From contig DCGG01000167.1 of assembly GCA_002315455.1 (NCBI GenBank), positions 32,873 to 40,292 on the forward strand: 7,420 nucleotides of DNA. Reading direction: 5' to 3'. A program made the translations under genes and the position numbers. This document shows, one piece after another, positions 1 through 6,734 of the stretch; the first letter of the stretch is position 1, and each line of letters begins with the position of its first letter. The DNA comes from Lentisphaeria bacterium UBA1784. GTDB taxonomy: Bacteria; Verrucomicrobiota; Lentisphaeria; Victivallales; Victivallaceae. Under the pieces are notes generated by a model. The model did not search any database, was not told the DNA's origin, and saw nothing but the letters and a program-made list of their open reading frames with translations.

Positions 1-348
1 TAGAAAGGCGGGAATCTGAAGGACGTCCACCACGCCCGCCACGGCCTCGGCCTCACAGCACTCGTGAATGTCGGTGATCACCGGGACGTCCAGTTCTTTT
101 TTCACCTGCCGGAAGTACTCCAGCCCCTGCTCCATGCCCGGTCCCCGCCGGGAAGCGCCGCTGGAACGGTTGGCCTTGTCGAAGGAGGCCTTGAAGACGT
201 ACTGCACGTCCAACTCCCGGCAAAGTTCCTTGAGGTAGGAGGCGACTTCCAGACAAAGTTCCTGACTCTCTGCGGTGCAGGGGCCGCCGAAGAAGGTCAG
301 TTTGTCCCCTCCGACAATAAAACGATCCGCGATGGATACGGTTTCCAT
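1..348 (-). CDS. kdsA: 3-deoxy-8-phosphooctulonate (Kdo-8-P) synthase, N-terminal part, cut by window edge
   Basis: Condenses phosphoenolpyruvate with arabinose 5-phosphate to give Kdo 8-phosphate, the first committed step of Kdo synthesis in the cytoplasm. The 116 visible codons show family landmarks in order: GGPCTAES (residues 21-28), FKASFDKANRSS (52-63), RRGPGMEQGLEYF (67-79), VITDIHE (90-96) and VDVLQIPAFL (107-116), all on the DAHP/Kdo8P synthase barrel. About 60% of a usual 270-280 residue enzyme lies beyond position 1. Cys24 aligns with the metal-ligand Cys of the Aquifex-type enzyme, where E. coli KdsA has Asn, so this looks like the metal-dependent class (known for the family; inferred here). 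The start is the ATG at 348-346, preceded by AAGGA about 9 nt away. It lies 31 nt downstream of kdsB on the same strand, as the last visible gene of the operon. Confidence 0.96.
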   Translation of the reverse strand, partial: METVSIADRFIVGGDKLTFFGGPCTAESQELCLEVASYLKELCRELDVQYVFKASFDKANRSSGASRRGPGMEQGLEYFRQVKKELDVPVITDIHECCEAEAVAGVVDVLQIPAFL

Positions 349-379
349 AGATGATGATCCTTGCAGAAAAAGGTTATGG

Positions 380-1129
380 TCAATTCGAAGCGGAACGGGC
401 GAGTTTCAACTCGGCCGCCGCCAGATCTTCAGGGGTATCGACTCCCACGCTCTCCAGTTCAGAGGTCAGGACGTAAATCCGGATGCCGTTCTCCAGCGCC
501 CGGAGCTGTTCCAGTTTTTCGCAGTTCTCCAGTTTCCCGGGAGGCAGGGCGACGAAACGGTCCAAAGTGGACTTCCGGTAAGCGTAAATGCCCCAATGGA
601 GCCAAGTCCCGCACTCCGAACCGCCCTTCCGCAGAAACGGGATCTCCGCCCGGCTGAAATAGAGGGCGTTGTGATCGGCCCCGAACACCACCTTCACGTT
701 GTTTTCGTTCATCTTCGCGCGGTCGCCGGGGACCGCCACCGTCGCCATCTCCAGCGCAGGATCGGAACGCATCAGCCGGATCAGATCGTCGATAACCGAC
801 GTGGGGATCAGAGGCTCGTCCCCCTGCACGTTGATGATGACGTCCGCGTCGAGGCCGCACTTGGCGGCGGCTTCTGCGATCCGGTCGGTGCCGGAGGGGT
901 GATCGGCGCGGGTCATCACCGGCTTGCCGCCGAAAGCGGTGACTGCGTCTGCGATCCGGGAGTCGTCCGTAGCCACGAAAACCGCGTCGGCACAACTGGC
1001 CGCGGCCTTCTCATAGACGTGCTGGATCATGGGTTTCCCCGCCAGCAGGGCGAGGGGCTTCCCCGGAAACCGGGAACTTGCATAACGGGCAGGAATGATC
1101 ACTGCCGCCCGCAGATCGGACTTACTCAT
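380..1129 (-). CDS. kdsB: 3-deoxy-manno-octulosonate cytidylyltransferase (CMP-Kdo synthetase)
   Basis: Activates Kdo with CTP to CMP-Kdo and pyrophosphate, providing the donor for the Kdo transferase that acts on lipid A precursor. It is a cytoplasmic enzyme. From the chosen start it has 249 residues, close to the 248 of E. coli KdsB. Nucleotidyltransferase landmarks are all present: IIPARYASSRFPGKPL (11-26, nucleotide-binding loop), VATDD (52-56), MTRADHPSGTDRI (72-84), NVQGDEPLI (100-108, metal-binding acidic loop), HWGIYAYR (178-185), KLEQLRALENG (205-215) and ESVGVDTPEDL (226-236). A longer form starting four codons upstream (ATG at 1141) is possible, but the GAGGAG motif lies inside that extension and points to the ATG at 1129. 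The gene overlaps the end of hldA by 8 nt, indicating translational coupling. Nothing is missing or broken. Confidence 0.97.
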   Translation of the reverse strand: MSKSDLRAAVIIPARYASSRFPGKPLALLAGKPMIQHVYEKAAASCADAVFVATDDSRIADAVTAFGGKPVMTRADHPSGTDRIAEAAAKCGLDADVIINVQGDEPLIPTSVIDDLIRLMRSDPALEMATVAVPGDRAKMNENNVKVVFGADHNALYFSRAEIPFLRKGGSECGTWLHWGIYAYRKSTLDRFVALPPGKLENCEKLEQLRALENGIRIYVLTSELESVGVDTPEDLAAAELKLARSASN

Positions 1130-2147
1130 GTTTCTCCTCATCGAACTCTTCCACCGCCTGTTTCAGTTCTGCGGTGTGGATCGGGGCGGTTCCCATCTTC
1201 CCCACCACCACTCCGGCGGCAAGATTGGCGATCTCGGCCGCCCGGCCGGGATCGGCTCCCGCCGCCAGCGCCATGGTATAGGTCGCGGTGACCGTATCTC
1301 CGGCACCGGAAACGTCAAAGACTTCCCTGGCCCGGGTGGGGATCACCGTGGGTACAGCCTCCCCTTTGCGGAAAAGCGCCATGCCCTGAGACGCGAGAGA
1401 AATCAGCAGCTGATCGGAATCCCACAAAGAGAAAAGTTTCTCTGCCGCCAGAGTCAGGGAGGGATCCTGTTCGGGAGGCTGATCGGGAAATTCGTCTTTG
1501 ACTTCGGAAAGGGCAAAGGCTTCGCCCCGGTTGGGCTTGATCACCGTCAAGCCGGAAGCAGGAGGCACACCGCCCGGCTTGGGGTCCAAAGCGGTGATGA
1601 CGCCCCGCTCCCGCGCGGCGGAGATGATGTCTTCCAGCATGGAACGTTCCAGCACGCCTTTTGCGTAATCCTCGAAGATCACGGCGTCAAGTTTGCCGGC
1701 CTTCACTAATGCGACCAAGCGGTCCACCATCTGCCGGCGCAGAGACTCCGAAAGAGGGAAACGATCCTCGAAATCCTCCCGGAGCAGTTGCTGACCGCCA
1801 GCGACCACCCGCCGCTTCTCCGTGGAACGGCGCGACGGATCGACAAGGATGCCGGAGGCATCAATGCCCTGATTCTCCAGAAGTTGCCGGATCTCCTCGC
1901 CGCAGGCATCCTTGCCCACCACGCCGAAAGCCGTCACCCGGCCGCCGAGGCAGGAGAGGTTGCTCATCACGTTTCCGGCACCGCCGAGGCAACTGGTGCG
2001 TTTGGTCATGTTGACGACCGGCACCGGAGCCTCGGGAGAGATCCGGGAGACCTGTCCCCAAAGATAGACGTCCAGCATCAGGTCGCCCACCACCGCCACC
2101 CGCAGGTTGGCGAAGCGGGCCAGCAAATTCTGCAGGTCACTTTCCAT
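1122..2147 (-). CDS. hldA: D-glycero-beta-D-manno-heptose 7-phosphate kinase, single-domain (HldA / RfaE1 type)
   Basis: A PfkB/ribokinase-family sugar kinase that phosphorylates heptose 7-phosphate at C1, on the route to ADP-heptose for the LPS inner core. The 341 residues include VVGDLMLDVYLWGQVSRISP (19-38) followed by EAPVPVV, GGAGNVMSNL (55-64), the substrate-side segment QQLLREDFE (119-127), EDYAKGV (159-165), KPNRGEA (204-210) and the anion-hole and catalytic-base motif DVSGAGDTV (278-286, base Asp284). E. coli HldE is about 477 residues with a C-terminal cytidylyltransferase domain. That domain is absent here, so the adenylyltransfer step must come from a separate HldC-like protein outside the window. 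The ATG at 2147 overlaps the upstream reading frame by 11 nt and has AAGGA about 11 nt upstream. General PfkB kinases are the alternative, but the SPEAPVPVV and EDYAKGV motifs and the kdsB/kdsA neighbours favour HldA. Confidence 0.94.
   Translation of the reverse strand: MESDLQNLLARFANLRVAVVGDLMLDVYLWGQVSRISPEAPVPVVNMTKRTSCLGGAGNVMSNLSCLGGRVTAFGVVGKDACGEEIRQLLENQGIDASGILVDPSRRSTEKRRVVAGGQQLLREDFEDRFPLSESLRRQMVDRLVALVKAGKLDAVIFEDYAKGVLERSMLEDIISAARERGVITALDPKPGGVPPASGLTVIKPNRGEAFALSEVKDEFPDQPPEQDPSLTLAAEKLFSLWDSDQLLISLASQGMALFRKGEAVPTVIPTRAREVFDVSGAGDTVTATYTMALAAGADPGRAAEIANLAAGVVVGKMGTAPIHTAELKQAVEEFDEEKHE
1134..1139 (-). promoter_or_regulatory. Shine-Dalgarno site deciding the kdsB start
   Basis: GAGGAG on the minus strand ends 4 nt before the ATG at 1129-1127 and lies inside the last codons of hldA. 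It falls between the two candidate kdsB start codons (1141 and 1129) and therefore supports the downstream one. Confidence 0.7.
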
Positions 2148-2616
2148 TTTTTATCAATTCCTTCTCAAGCAACGCATCCAAATACGCTGAAGTCTGTAAT
2201 TTTGCTTCCACGGAATGGGGCTTCCCATTCGCCAGCTGGTACAGAGCGCGGGACATGACCTGAATGGACTTATGGAGGTGCGCGATCTCTTCCGAGGTCA
2301 ATTCTGCGGAATGATCCCGCAGATAGTAGGCGAGTTTGTCCATATTCCAGCGGATCAGCCGAATCTCCAGAGTTGAGGCCACGGACTTCGGGACGATCCG
2401 GGACGCAAAGGCCCGGGTATAGTCGAAATCCAGAGTCATGCGCTGGCGCTGGATCTGCCGCGCCATGGCGTTTTCCCGCTGCAGATAGAGCGGAATGCTG
2501 AACGCCAGCACGATCTCCGCCGCAATGATGAAAAAAAAGATCAGCACGGCGGTCACCGCCACGTAATCCCGCTTGAAGTTGGCGGAAAGCATGGAACGAT
2601 CGAATTTTTTGCTCAT
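2137..2616 (-). CDS. Single-pass membrane protein of unknown function, first gene of the LPS-core operon
   Basis: I do not recognise a family. The 159 residues begin with a basic cytoplasmic-looking segment (residues 1-18, with K3, K4, R7, K15 and R16), followed by one strong membrane helix at about 19-45 (VAVTAVLIFFFIIAAEIVLA and following). A Glu (E34) sits in the middle of the helix. The remaining ~115 residues look almost entirely helical and charged (RQIQRQRMTLDFDY, LIRWNMDKLAYYLRDHSAEL, TSEEIAHLHKSIQVMSRALY) and should lie in the periplasm if the positive-inside rule holds. The start at 2616 has AGGA 7 nt upstream. It is the first gene after the operon promoter, and its last 11 nt overlap hldA, so it is made together with the heptose and Kdo enzymes. 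LptC, which is often near kds genes, was considered; the all-helical tail does not fit its beta-jellyroll. Role in envelope biogenesis is inferred from context only. Confidence 0.85.
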   Translation of the reverse strand: MSKKFDRSMLSANFKRDYVAVTAVLIFFFIIAAEIVLAFSIPLYLQRENAMARQIQRQRMTLDFDYTRAFASRIVPKSVASTLEIRLIRWNMDKLAYYLRDHSAELTSEEIAHLHKSIQVMSRALYQLANGKPHSVEAKLQTSAYLDALLEKELIKNGK

Positions 2617-2675
2617 GTCTCCATCCTGTCATCTGGCAGAGCCGTTCGCTCCCGCACCCCGGGACCAAAAAACAT
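2613..2675 (-). other. Possible 20-codon leader reading frame before the LPS operon
   Basis: An ATG at 2675-2673 opens a frame encoding MFFGPGVRERTALPDDRMET, whose TGA (2615-2613) overlaps the ATG of the membrane-protein gene in the arrangement ATGA. This geometry permits termination-reinitiation. The only purine-rich stretch (AGGAG at 2693-2689) is 13 nt from the ATG, longer than usual, and the frame is short enough to arise by chance. Confidence 0.15.
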
Positions 2676-2690
2676 CCGAAAAACGGCTCT
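2638..2690 (-). promoter_or_regulatory. Nested hairpin in the 5' leader of the LPS operon
   Basis: The arms AGAGCCGTT (2690-2682) and AACGGCTCT (2646-2638) are perfect 9-bp complements around a 35-nt loop. Inside the loop, TCCCG-GGGTG-CGGGA forms a second stem. The outer stem begins only a few nucleotides after the predicted transcription start (about 2693). It ends 21 nt before the first ATG and would leave the Shine-Dalgarno AGGA unpaired. It is not followed by a T-run, so it is not a standard terminator. It could stabilise the 5' end or be part of a regulatory leader; no known riboswitch was recognised. Confidence 0.5.
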
Positions 2691-2693
2691 CCT

Positions 2694-2710
2694 GAAGATA
2701 ATATATCTTC
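2694..2710. repeat. 17-bp palindrome over the -10 box, candidate operator
   Basis: GAAGATATATTATCTTC consists of two perfect 7-bp arms (GAAGATA / TATCTTC) around 3 nt, and it covers the predicted -10 hexamer of the LPS operon. Placement over the -10 element is typical of repressor sites, but an AT-rich palindrome could also just reflect the promoter composition. Confidence 0.4.
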
Positions 2711-2728
2711 ACAACGCGAGAAAAGCAA
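2700..2728 (-). promoter_or_regulatory. Sigma70-like promoter of the LPS-core operon
   Basis: On the minus strand TTGCTT (2728-2723) is followed after exactly 17 nt by TATATT (2705-2700). The -10 matches consensus at 5 of 6 positions and the -35 at 3 of 6. The predicted start is near 2693, giving a leader of about 77 nt. It lies just downstream of a terminator and upstream of four tightly spaced genes, where a promoter is expected. Confidence 0.6.
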
Positions 2729-2760
2729 ACCGAACGCGCCCCGCCTGCCCGATTTTGCGA

Positions 2761-2805
2761 AAGAAAAGCCGGCATGGCACATCTCTCCCGGAGAGTCCAC
2801 GCCGG
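2761..2805 (-). terminator. Rho-independent terminator after the 1304-residue protein gene
   Basis: Beginning 2 nt after the stop codon, the minus-strand transcript can pair CCGGCgTGG with CCAtGCCGG (2805-2797 with 2777-2769, one mismatch) enclosing an inner CTCTC-CGG-GAGAG stem, followed by CTTTTCTTTC. A GC-rich stem followed by a T-rich tract immediately after the stop is the standard arrangement. It separates the two minus-strand units. Confidence 0.8.
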
Positions 2806-2807
2806 TA

Positions 2808-5800
2808 TCAGGGGCGTTCACACTCCCGGATGCGGCCGGGGACGCTGTTCAGTCCGCAGAGCATTCGCATCATCTCACCGGTGAACTCCCACGAGCAGGG
2901 CGGCATCAGGAGGAGCGCCGCCACCTCCACGCCGTCCACCTGATCCCAGGAGGAGGAGCGCAACAGCAGGTCCAGGTGGTCCGTTCCGGAGATCTTCACC
3001 GTCTGCGGGCGCCGGTCCAAGCTGAAAGATTCGCTTTTCCCGTAGGGGAAATCCCAACTGAAGCGGCTCCGTGCTCCTGGTTTGCCGAACTCCGCCTTCA
3101 GAAAATCCACCGCCCAGTTCCGCAGGGAACCGACCGCAAGCGTCCTGCCATCCGGAAATTTCACCTGCAGAGGCCGGTGCAGATGGTTCAGTTTCACGTG
3201 GGAGGGATAGCGGGTGAGATTCCAGATCGCGTACTCTCCGGCAGGAATCGCCCCAGTGAACCGCCCCAAAGCCCCCATGTCCTTCAAAAGGAGACAACGC
3301 TGGACCCGGTCCGCCCCCGGAGAGACGACTTCCGCGTTCTTCAGAGGGACGGCCTGCGCCGCCGTCAGCAACTGTGCCTTGGAGGAGACCAGCACGGTCA
3401 ACTCCTTCACCACGTCCCGATCCTTCAGCGTCAGTTCCTCGAAGCGGGGGTCTGCTCCGGGCATGGCTTCCACGGAGAGTTTCCCGTCCCGGAAAGAGCA
3501 CCGGAGGCCGTCTCCGCTCCGGACCACCGTCTCCGGACCCGCGCCCCGGACGGCGAGTTCCGCCCGTTCCCCGGGCCGCAGAAGCACCATTTGCCGCACG
3601 AATCCTACACGGGTGCCCCAATGAACGCCGCCCTCGATTTCCATGGGGCGATCCGGCTCCCGGTAGGCGACCGTGACCGAAGCGCGCAGTCCGGAAACGG
3701 CCTTGAGGGTAAGTTCGTTTTGCCCCTTGTGAAGTTTTCCGGGAAGCACTCTCGGGTTAGTCATCACCTGCGTTTTCGCCTGCCAGCGCCGGACCTCCGG
3801 CAACGGTGCCTTCACCCGGAGCAGGAGTTCGTGGCGCGCCCTCACGGGGTAGGTCAGACGGCAGACGCCCCGCCCATCCGCCGGAACTGGACGGAAGGTG
3901 CGGCCCCGGTCGGTGGAGAGTTCCAACTCCGCCGCAGACCCGTCTTTGAGTTGCGCGGAATAGGTGCCGCACACAATGGGATACCCGGAGCACACCTGAT
4001 AGCAGAAGGAGTCCGGCTTCACGCGGCAGAAGGTCCCTGCATGCTCCGCCGGGATGCCGTCGAAGGCGAGGTATCCCGTGCCGAATTCCGGGAAGGGCCG
4101 GGGCACCCGGCAGATGGGCCACTTCCAGCCGTTGGGGGCGGCGTGGATCTCCCCGGTCATATCCGTGGAACCGGCCGGTATCTTCTTCTGAAAGGCCCGG
4201 CTGATGTGCAGGTCATTGAAAACACCGTCGTTGCCATAGTACATCCGCAAACGTTCCCCGGAGCGAACCGTCAACCCCACTTTTTCCGGGAAATCCGGCG
4301 GTGCCGTGGAGAGGGTGCGGGTGGTCAACCGCACGAAGCTGTTGGTGCCCTTGTCAAGCCGGGTAAAGGCGCCCGGTTCGGACTCCAACTCTTCCAGTGA
4401 GGCGACTTCTGAGTTGTCCATTCCGGGGTAAAATGCCTGTGTCGCAAGATCGTAAAGCCGATTCTTCCCCCGGTAAAAGACCTGCTCGAAAACGTGTCCG
4501 TTGCCGTCGGTGACCATGGCGGGACAGAGCGCAGATTCCGCAAATGAATGAGCCACCATGGTGTTCTGCGGTCCGCACTCGAAACCGCAGTATCCGTTGA
4601 GCATCAGGAGAGCAAGATAACACGCCTGCCGGGGAGTATCCGTCCCCGGGGCGAAATCCACCTGATAGGTGTTGAAGTAATCGCTGGAGGCGAGAAAAAA
4701 GTTGAAGAGTCTCCGGCACCGGGTCTCCGGGTCAGCGTTCTTCAGGTCCAGAGAATCCGCAAGGTCTCCGAAGCTCCGCGCGTCGATCTCTCCCCGGTTG
4801 ACAAGCTGTGGGAAGCGGAGCGGCGCCGCAGAATCGTTGGCATACTCGATATAGTCCATGACGGGAGCACGAAGACAGTCGATCCGGATTGTTTCACCGG
4901 GTTTCCCGGTCACTTTCACGGTATGGGTCCGGTATCCGGTGCGGAACTCCGCCGCATCCGGGAGAACCGGGAAATTCAGCATGTTCAGTACCTTGGCGGG
5001 ATTTGCCTGCGCCATCAGCGTTTCGGGGTAATAGGAGACCCGTTCCCCGTTTATGGCGAGGTACCGCTCTCTGCGCCCCGCTTCGGTGGTGACGTCTCCG
5101 AGAACAAAGGGAAACGTCCCCCCGGAAACGCCGTCGAAATCCCGGTCAAAGGAGAAAAACGCGCAAGTGAGATCATCCGGAAGCATCCGCATCTGCGGCG
5201 TGAAATCCCCTTTGTAACGGGCGCAGGAGGAGACCCGGAGCCGATCTGCCCTCCCCGAGAAAAACGAAGCATCCGGCGGCGGCTTCACCCAGCGTTCCCT
5301 TCGGGCATACCCGGAGGTGGCCCCCACCGTGAACACCTGCGCAATGAGGGCATTGGGATGCTTGCTCTTCCCGAAATCGATGGGGGCAAAAGAAAACTCC
5401 GGCGCATCCATACACTTCTTCCCGTCAAGAAAGAGCTGGACCCCACCCGCTTCGCTCCACTGGACCGCACAGTGGAACCATTTCCTCTCGGGCATGGTCC
5501 ACGGGATCTCACGCTGAAAGATCCGATCATTACCATCTTTGAGGTGGAGGAGAAGTTTCTTCTCCTCCGGGCGGTAGGCGAGAGAAAAAAGATCCCTGCG
5601 CACCGGCAGATAGTTGCCGTGGTTATCATTGAGCAGATTTCCTGCATGAAACAGAGTGATTATGCCCTTTCCCGCATTGTTTTCCGCGAAGAAGAAGCAC
5701 TCCGCCGTGCCATCGCCCACCGGGAAGAAGCAATCCTTTCCGGAGCGGATCTGATACCCTTCTGTCCAAGTTGCCCGGGGAGTCGTCACATAGTAGAAAG

Positions 5801-6722
5801 CATTATCCCTGCCGAGCGCCAGCGCCCGGTCCGCCGGATCACCGGAAACACCCGCAGGAAAAAGGTCATTCCGCCATTTCGGGAAGGGCAGCGTTTCGGC
5901 GGGACGCAGGTTCAGTTCCGTCACCAGAAGTTTCGGGAAGAGCGCGCTCTTATCGGAAAGCGGCAGTCCATAGCGGTCGAATTTCGCATTGGGGGTCCGC
6001 AGTTCCAGTTCCATGCGAAGCCTGCGAGTTTGCGGATGCAGTCTCCCTTCCACGCAGTACCGAGTGTTCTCCCCCGTCGGACGGAGGTGGCTGATGGAAC
6101 GCACATCCACGGCGCTCCCCGGAAGGATGCTGCCCTTGCCGTCCAGCTGGACCACCCGATTGAGGTTGAGCCAGCGCTGAGCATTGAGACTCCGGAGCGC
6201 CAACTCGAAGCGCACCGGTCTCCCGGCAAGATACGCCGGAACCGGGACCTCCGTGCGGAAAATGCAGGAATTGGCGGATTTGACCTGAAGCAGGATCCCC
6301 CTGCCGTCGTGCGTCACCGCGCCGTCGGCACCGCTGACGCTCCAGCGGGAGAGGGTCCCTGGAGCAAGGACTCCCCCGAAAAGGTTCTCCTCCTGCGCCG
6401 GATTTGAAAGAGACGCGAGGCCCTCCGCCGTCTTCAGCGCGAGGCTCCGGGTCCCGGCAGGAGGCACAAACCGCAGAAGCTGAAAATCTTTGTCGTGACC
6501 GGGAAGCAGTTTGACGGGAAGCGTTTTGGTCCCCGTTGCCGTCACTGCTTCCACCGCGAGAGCATGCTTCGCCGGGATGCCGATTGTTTTCTCCAGCCGG
6601 CCCCGGTCGATCTCCACTTCACAGGGACGGCCTCCCGCTTTTGCGGGACTCCATTCGAGCTGGATCCCCGGAGCCGCCCCCAAGGTCAGCGTACAAAACA
6701 AACATCCGAGCCAGAACAACAT
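2808..6722 (-). CDS. Large exported protein with LamG-like and transglutaminase-like domains
   Basis: The 1304 residues start with a hydrophobic segment (MLFWLGCLFCTLTLGAA) that reads as a signal peptide with likely cleavage near residues 15-17; unusually it has no basic residue before the hydrophobic core. After a beta-rich region (about 20-290) a LamG-like sandwich spans about 295-510, with WFHCAVQWSEAGGVQLFLDG (415-434) and the closing strand RADRLRVSSCARYKGDF (491-507). A transglutaminase-like domain follows at about 650-770. Its candidate triad is Cys701 (PRQACYLALLML), His743 (NGHVFEQVF) and Asp758 (NRLYDLATQAF), with the 15-residue His-Asp spacing expected for the fold. Residues 860-1304 appear to be further beta-sandwich modules, one resembling sialidase-like repeats (ELSTDRGRTF, 934-943). 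There are 28 Cys residues, which suggests disulphides or metal sites. Substrate is unknown; related bacterial domains include proteases and amidases. AAGGAGG lies 5 nt before the start, and the gene ends at a terminator. Confidence 0.88.
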   Translation of the reverse strand: MLFWLGCLFCTLTLGAAPGIQLEWSPAKAGGRPCEVEIDRGRLEKTIGIPAKHALAVEAVTATGTKTLPVKLLPGHDKDFQLLRFVPPAGTRSLALKTAEGLASLSNPAQEENLFGGVLAPGTLSRWSVSGADGAVTHDGRGILLQVKSANSCIFRTEVPVPAYLAGRPVRFELALRSLNAQRWLNLNRVVQLDGKGSILPGSAVDVRSISHLRPTGENTRYCVEGRLHPQTRRLRMELELRTPNAKFDRYGLPLSDKSALFPKLLVTELNLRPAETLPFPKWRNDLFPAGVSGDPADRALALGRDNAFYYVTTPRATWTEGYQIRSGKDCFFPVGDGTAECFFFAENNAGKGIITLFHAGNLLNDNHGNYLPVRRDLFSLAYRPEEKKLLLHLKDGNDRIFQREIPWTMPERKWFHCAVQWSEAGGVQLFLDGKKCMDAPEFSFAPIDFGKSKHPNALIAQVFTVGATSGYARRERWVKPPPDASFFSGRADRLRVSSCARYKGDFTPQMRMLPDDLTCAFFSFDRDFDGVSGGTFPFVLGDVTTEAGRRERYLAINGERVSYYPETLMAQANPAKVLNMLNFPVLPDAAEFRTGYRTHTVKVTGKPGETIRIDCLRAPVMDYIEYANDSAAPLRFPQLVNRGEIDARSFGDLADSLDLKNADPETRCRRLFNFFLASSDYFNTYQVDFAPGTDTPRQACYLALLMLNGYCGFECGPQNTMVAHSFAESALCPAMVTDGNGHVFEQVFYRGKNRLYDLATQAFYPGMDNSEVASLEELESEPGAFTRLDKGTNSFVRLTTRTLSTAPPDFPEKVGLTVRSGERLRMYYGNDGVFNDLHISRAFQKKIPAGSTDMTGEIHAAPNGWKWPICRVPRPFPEFGTGYLAFDGIPAEHAGTFCRVKPDSFCYQVCSGYPIVCGTYSAQLKDGSAAELELSTDRGRTFRPVPADGRGVCRLTYPVRARHELLLRVKAPLPEVRRWQAKTQVMTNPRVLPGKLHKGQNELTLKAVSGLRASVTVAYREPDRPMEIEGGVHWGTRVGFVRQMVLLRPGERAELAVRGAGPETVVRSGDGLRCSFRDGKLSVEAMPGADPRFEELTLKDRDVVKELTVLVSSKAQLLTAAQAVPLKNAEVVSPGADRVQRCLLLKDMGALGRFTGAIPAGEYAIWNLTRYPSHVKLNHLHRPLQVKFPDGRTLAVGSLRNWAVDFLKAEFGKPGARSRFSWDFPYGKSESFSLDRRPQTVKISGTDHLDLLLRSSSWDQVDGVEVAALLLMPPCSWEFTGEMMRMLCGLNSVPGRIRECERP

Positions 6723-6727
6723 TCCAT

Positions 6728-6734
6728 CCTCCTT
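6728..6734 (-). promoter_or_regulatory. Shine-Dalgarno site overlapping the upstream stop codon
   Basis: AAGGAGG is 5 nt before the ATG at 6722 and shares its first bases with the TAA (6735-6733) of the Cys-rich gene, giving TAAGGAGG. It fixes the start of the large gene; a nearby ATG at 6727 is in another frame. The overlap suggests translational coupling. Confidence 0.75.

Noticed and set aside
1130..1141. Upstream start for kdsB adding four residues (MRRN)
   Set aside because: The ribosome site GAGGAG lies within this extension, and the family N-terminus matches the downstream start.
275..1291. 338-codon plus-strand open frame across kdsA, kdsB and hldA
   Set aside because: It runs antisense through three recognisable enzymes and has no family motif of its own.
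2137..2616. Identification of the small membrane protein as LptC
   Set aside because: Size and the single N-terminal helix are similar, but the rest looks all-helical rather than the beta-jellyroll of LptC.
2270..2821. 183-codon minus-strand frame crossing the terminator, promoter and membrane-protein gene
   Set aside because: It would read through the terminator hairpin and the promoter. The frame at 2137-2616 has a good ribosome site and a coherent membrane topology, and this one has neither.
2976..4400. 474-codon plus-strand open frame
   Set aside because: Antisense shadow of the same large gene, with low-complexity basic and proline-rich translation and no motif.
4548..6407. 619-codon open frame on the plus strand, antisense to the large exported protein gene
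   Set aside because: It lies wholly inside a gene with a clear signal peptide and domain motifs. Its translation is rich in R, P, H and G with no recognisable domain, typical of antisense frames in GC-rich genes.
6690..6722. Lipoprotein signal in the large exported protein (Cys7 or Cys10 in MLFWLGCLFC)
   Set aside because: The Cys residues are too close to the N-terminus for a lipobox and precede most of the hydrophobic core.
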